Below, piece by piece: positions 62,189 to 64,000 of a DNA stretch of 64,000 bases; position 1 is the first letter of the stretch, and the number at the start of each line of letters is the position of its first letter. Position numbers and translations under genes: made by a program. This DNA comes from Pseudanabaena sp. Salubria-1 (lineage in GTDB: Bacteria; Cyanobacteriota; Cyanobacteriia; Pseudanabaenales; Pseudanabaenaceae). The stretch is taken from contig JALQCR010000012.1 of NCBI GenBank assembly GCA_023336205.1, forward strand, positions 62,001 through 126,000, given 5' to 3'. The notes under the pieces are model-generated. The model did not search any database, was not told the DNA's origin, and was given only the letters and a program-made list of their open reading frames with translations.

Positions 62189-63186
62189 AAATAGTATATT
62201 TTTCGATTGGTTTGATCATCATCTTTGTTTTTAGCCTTGCAATTGTTTACTGGCTTAAGCAAAACTTTAGTAAGACCCTATTAGATATTCCCAACGATCG
62301 CAGTACCCATACTCAACCCACACCAAGGGGCGGCGGTCTCGGATTTATCATCGCCTTTGGGTTTACCTACGCGATCGCCGCCTTAACACGCAATTTCTGG
62401 AATAGTGAAGTTATTCCGTCTTGGTCTTTATGGTATACGGTCATTCCACTGGCGACTGTAGGTTTTTTGGACGATCGCTACAATTTATCGGCTCGCACCC
62501 GTTATATGGTGCAGTTAGGGACTTCAGGTATTGCCGTAGCTTGTTTTGGCATTTTTCCACAACCTTGGCTTACAGACTTGGGGATCGGCGGTATGGCGAT
62601 CGCGGCTGTGATTACGGTAATTGGGATGACAGCCCTGATCAATTTTTATAATTTCATGGATGGTTTGGATGGTTTAGTCGCAGGTATCGCTGTCGTCCAA
62701 CTTACGTTTTTAGGTTGGTATTTTGAGCAATACATGCTCTATTTTCTTGCCTCAGCGATCATTGGCTTTCTCTATTGGAATTGGTCACCTGCCAAAATTT
62801 TTATGGGTGATGTCGGTAGTACTGGATTAGGGGCAATCATGGCGATCGCCCTACTTAATCACCATAGCAATGTTTCTACCGCTTGGTCGGCACTAGCGAT
62901 TACCTTACCGATTTCTGGCGATGCCACTTACACTATTTTCCGCCGTCTTAAGTTAGGGGAAAATATTTTTAAAGCGCACCGTAGCCATATTTATCAAAGA
63001 TTACAAATAAGAGGCTGGTCTCACGCTCAAGTCGCATGTGTTTATATTTGTCTAACCATAGGTATAGCTGTTAGCCTAAGTCTGTGGAATAACCTTGGTG
63101 CGATCGCATCTCTGGTTGTCAGTGCGATCGCAATTATAGGTAGTGAGATTTATCTATCTAGAACCAACAAGGCTGGCGCTAAATAG
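62185..63186 (+). CDS. WecA/MraY-like undecaprenyl-phosphate sugar-1-phosphate transferase
   Basis: 333 residues, about ten membrane spans. Conserved cytoplasmic loops: NDRSTHTQPTPRGGGLGFI, GFLDDRYNLSARTRY (DD motif), NFYNFMDGLDGLVAGIAVVQ, KIFMGDVGSTGLGAIMAIAL and FKAHRSHIYQRLQIRG. This is the GT4/PNPT family that starts lipid-linked glycan synthesis by loading a sugar phosphate on undecaprenyl phosphate. Together with the upstream epimerase it resembles WbpL/WbpK-type pairs. Its last 33 bp overlap the convergent CapD-like gene. Confidence 0.93.
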   Translation: MKIVYFSIGLIIIFVFSLAIVYWLKQNFSKTLLDIPNDRSTHTQPTPRGGGLGFIIAFGFTYAIAALTRNFWNSEVIPSWSLWYTVIPLATVGFLDDRYNLSARTRYMVQLGTSGIAVACFGIFPQPWLTDLGIGGMAIAAVITVIGMTALINFYNFMDGLDGLVAGIAVVQLTFLGWYFEQYMLYFLASAIIGFLYWNWSPAKIFMGDVGSTGLGAIMAIALLNHHSNVSTAWSALAITLPISGDATYTIFRRLKLGENIFKAHRSHIYQRLQIRGWSHAQVACVYICLTIGIAVSLSLWNNLGAIASLVVSAIAIIGSEIYLSRTNKAGAK

Positions 63187-64000
63187 AGTTGGCTTATCAC
63201 ACTTATATTCTGGTACGAGATCTTGTAATATTGCCATCATTTCTGAATCTCGATTAGTTTTGGCAGCATCAATAAGTGCATTGAGCTTAGGCTCTAGTTC
63301 TTGCCAAGTTAGTTTCGGTTCATAAGCAGCGAAAATTTTGGGATGCAGCGTATTTTGTGCATTAGTTTTATCGACTAGTAGTTCTTCATATAGCTTTTCG
63401 CCAGATCTTAGACCCGTAATATGAATTTGAATATCTTGATCTGGTACTAGTCCGTTGAGAAGAATCATCCTCACTGCTAAATCATAAATTTTTACAGGTT
63501 CTCCCATATCTAGCAAAAAAATCTCGCCGCCCTTAGCCAAGGCACTCGCTTGAATCACCAAGCGTGCTGCTTCTGGGGTTGACATAAAGTATCGCGTAAT
63601 GTCGGGATGGGTTAAAGTAATCGGACCGCCCTTAGCAATTTGCTGAGAGAATCGGGGTATTACTGAGCCGCTACTACCCAACACATTGCCAAACCTCACC
63701 ATGGCAAGACAAGTATTTCCACTTTGGTAATCCGCGAGAGCTTGCAGGATTAACTCGGCGATGCGTTTACTAGCTCCCATTACATTTGTCGGTCGTACAG
63801 CTTTGTCAGTGGATATCAAAACGAAATTCTCGACTTGACAGGCGATCGCGCATTTCACTGCCACCAAAGTCCCCAAAACATTGTTTAGAATACCTCTGTT
63901 GGGGTTAGTTTCCACTAGGGGAACATGTTTGTAAGCTGCTGCATGGTAAACGGTTTCAATATCGTACTGAGATAACACCGTCATAAAATGTTCTCGATCC
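63154..64000 (-). CDS. CapD/FlaA1-type nucleotide-sugar 4,6-dehydratase (N-terminus beyond window)
   Basis: The visible part reads DREHFMTVLSQYDIETVYHA, then AAYKHVPLVETNPNRGILNN, the catalytic ISTDKAVRPTNVMGASKRIA, RFGNVLGSSGSVIPRFSQQI and GLRSGEKLYEELLVD. The frame is open through the window edge, and the Met at 63984 is internal, since full-length CapD/WbpM proteins exceed 600 residues with N-terminal membrane spans. It supplies a UDP-4-keto-6-deoxy sugar for O-antigen or capsule. Convergent with, and overlapping, the transferase gene. Confidence 0.93.
   Translation of the reverse strand, partial: DREHFMTVLSQYDIETVYHAAAYKHVPLVETNPNRGILNNVLGTLVAVKCAIACQVENFVLISTDKAVRPTNVMGASKRIAELILQALADYQSGNTCLAMVRFGNVLGSSGSVIPRFSQQIAKGGPITLTHPDITRYFMSTPEAARLVIQASALAKGGEIFLLDMGEPVKIYDLAVRMILLNGLVPDQDIQIHITGLRSGEKLYEELLVDKTNAQNTLHPKIFAAYEPKLTWQELEPKLNALIDAAKTNRDSEMMAILQDLVPEYKCDKPTLFSASLVGSR

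Overview
The window looks like a chromosomal segment of a cyanobacterium. The evidence is dense GCGATCGC (HIP1) octamers on both strands, many Uma2 (DUF820) and DUF29 genes, DUF3370 and DUF212 proteins, and signal-peptide pentapeptide-repeat proteins. A Pseudanabaena-like filamentous species is my guess, but no 16S or other decisive marker is present. Base composition is moderately AT-rich.

Region A (1-23 kb) is an accessory island for a contractile injection system (CIS). A minus-strand overlapping set encodes a small protein, a CIS-type AAA+ ATPase and an exported pentapeptide protein. Divergent from it lie a 998-residue single-span membrane protein (candidate anchor/baseplate extension), a phage-type tail-assembly protein and a 45-codon DUF6760-like reading frame that has no ordinary start codon and may be reached by -1 frameshifting. 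Downstream are two long minus-strand proteins with a shared DUF4157 (eCIS core) N-terminal module and different C-terminal domains, both probable CIS cargo. One ends in a GFSRG-type lipase/hydrolase domain. The other is broken by an IS630 element that itself carries an ISL3 element; the halves rejoin in frame at the TA duplication, and its C-terminal domain resembles the CD38/ADP-ribosyl cyclase family. The next gene, a HEAT-like candidate immunity protein, is broken by an IS1 element and also rejoins in frame. A secreted calpain-like protease with four PPC domains lies between the two effectors. No sheath, tube, spike or main baseplate gene is visible, so the structural genes must lie elsewhere.

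Region B (22.5-28.4 kb) is housekeeping: a DUF212 phosphatase-like membrane protein, crtE, folD, a DUF3370 protein, a J-domain protein and tRNA-Thr(UGU). Several near-perfect palindromes with 3-nt loops lie between these genes.

Region C (28.5-64 kb) is a surface-polysaccharide island. It begins with a poly-G/poly-T tract and a frameshift-riddled galE remnant. A full set for CMP-pseudaminic acid synthesis follows (pseB, pseC, an SpsF/PseF-like cytidylyltransferase, a pse-associated methylase, pseG, pseH, pseI), interleaved with DUF29 and Uma2 genes. Then come an ABC exporter and a second exporter fossil, a string of methyltransferases and glycosyltransferases, a PhyH-type dioxygenase, a Wzy-like polymerase, an epimerase, a WecA/MraY-like initiating transferase and a partial CapD-type dehydratase. 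Two nearly identical IS4-like elements, each with its own 9-bp target duplication, break a GT2 gene and a YdcF/DUF218 gene; both rejoin in frame when the element is removed. Short fossils of a gene's end, followed by an inserted module and then another copy of that gene, recur three times.
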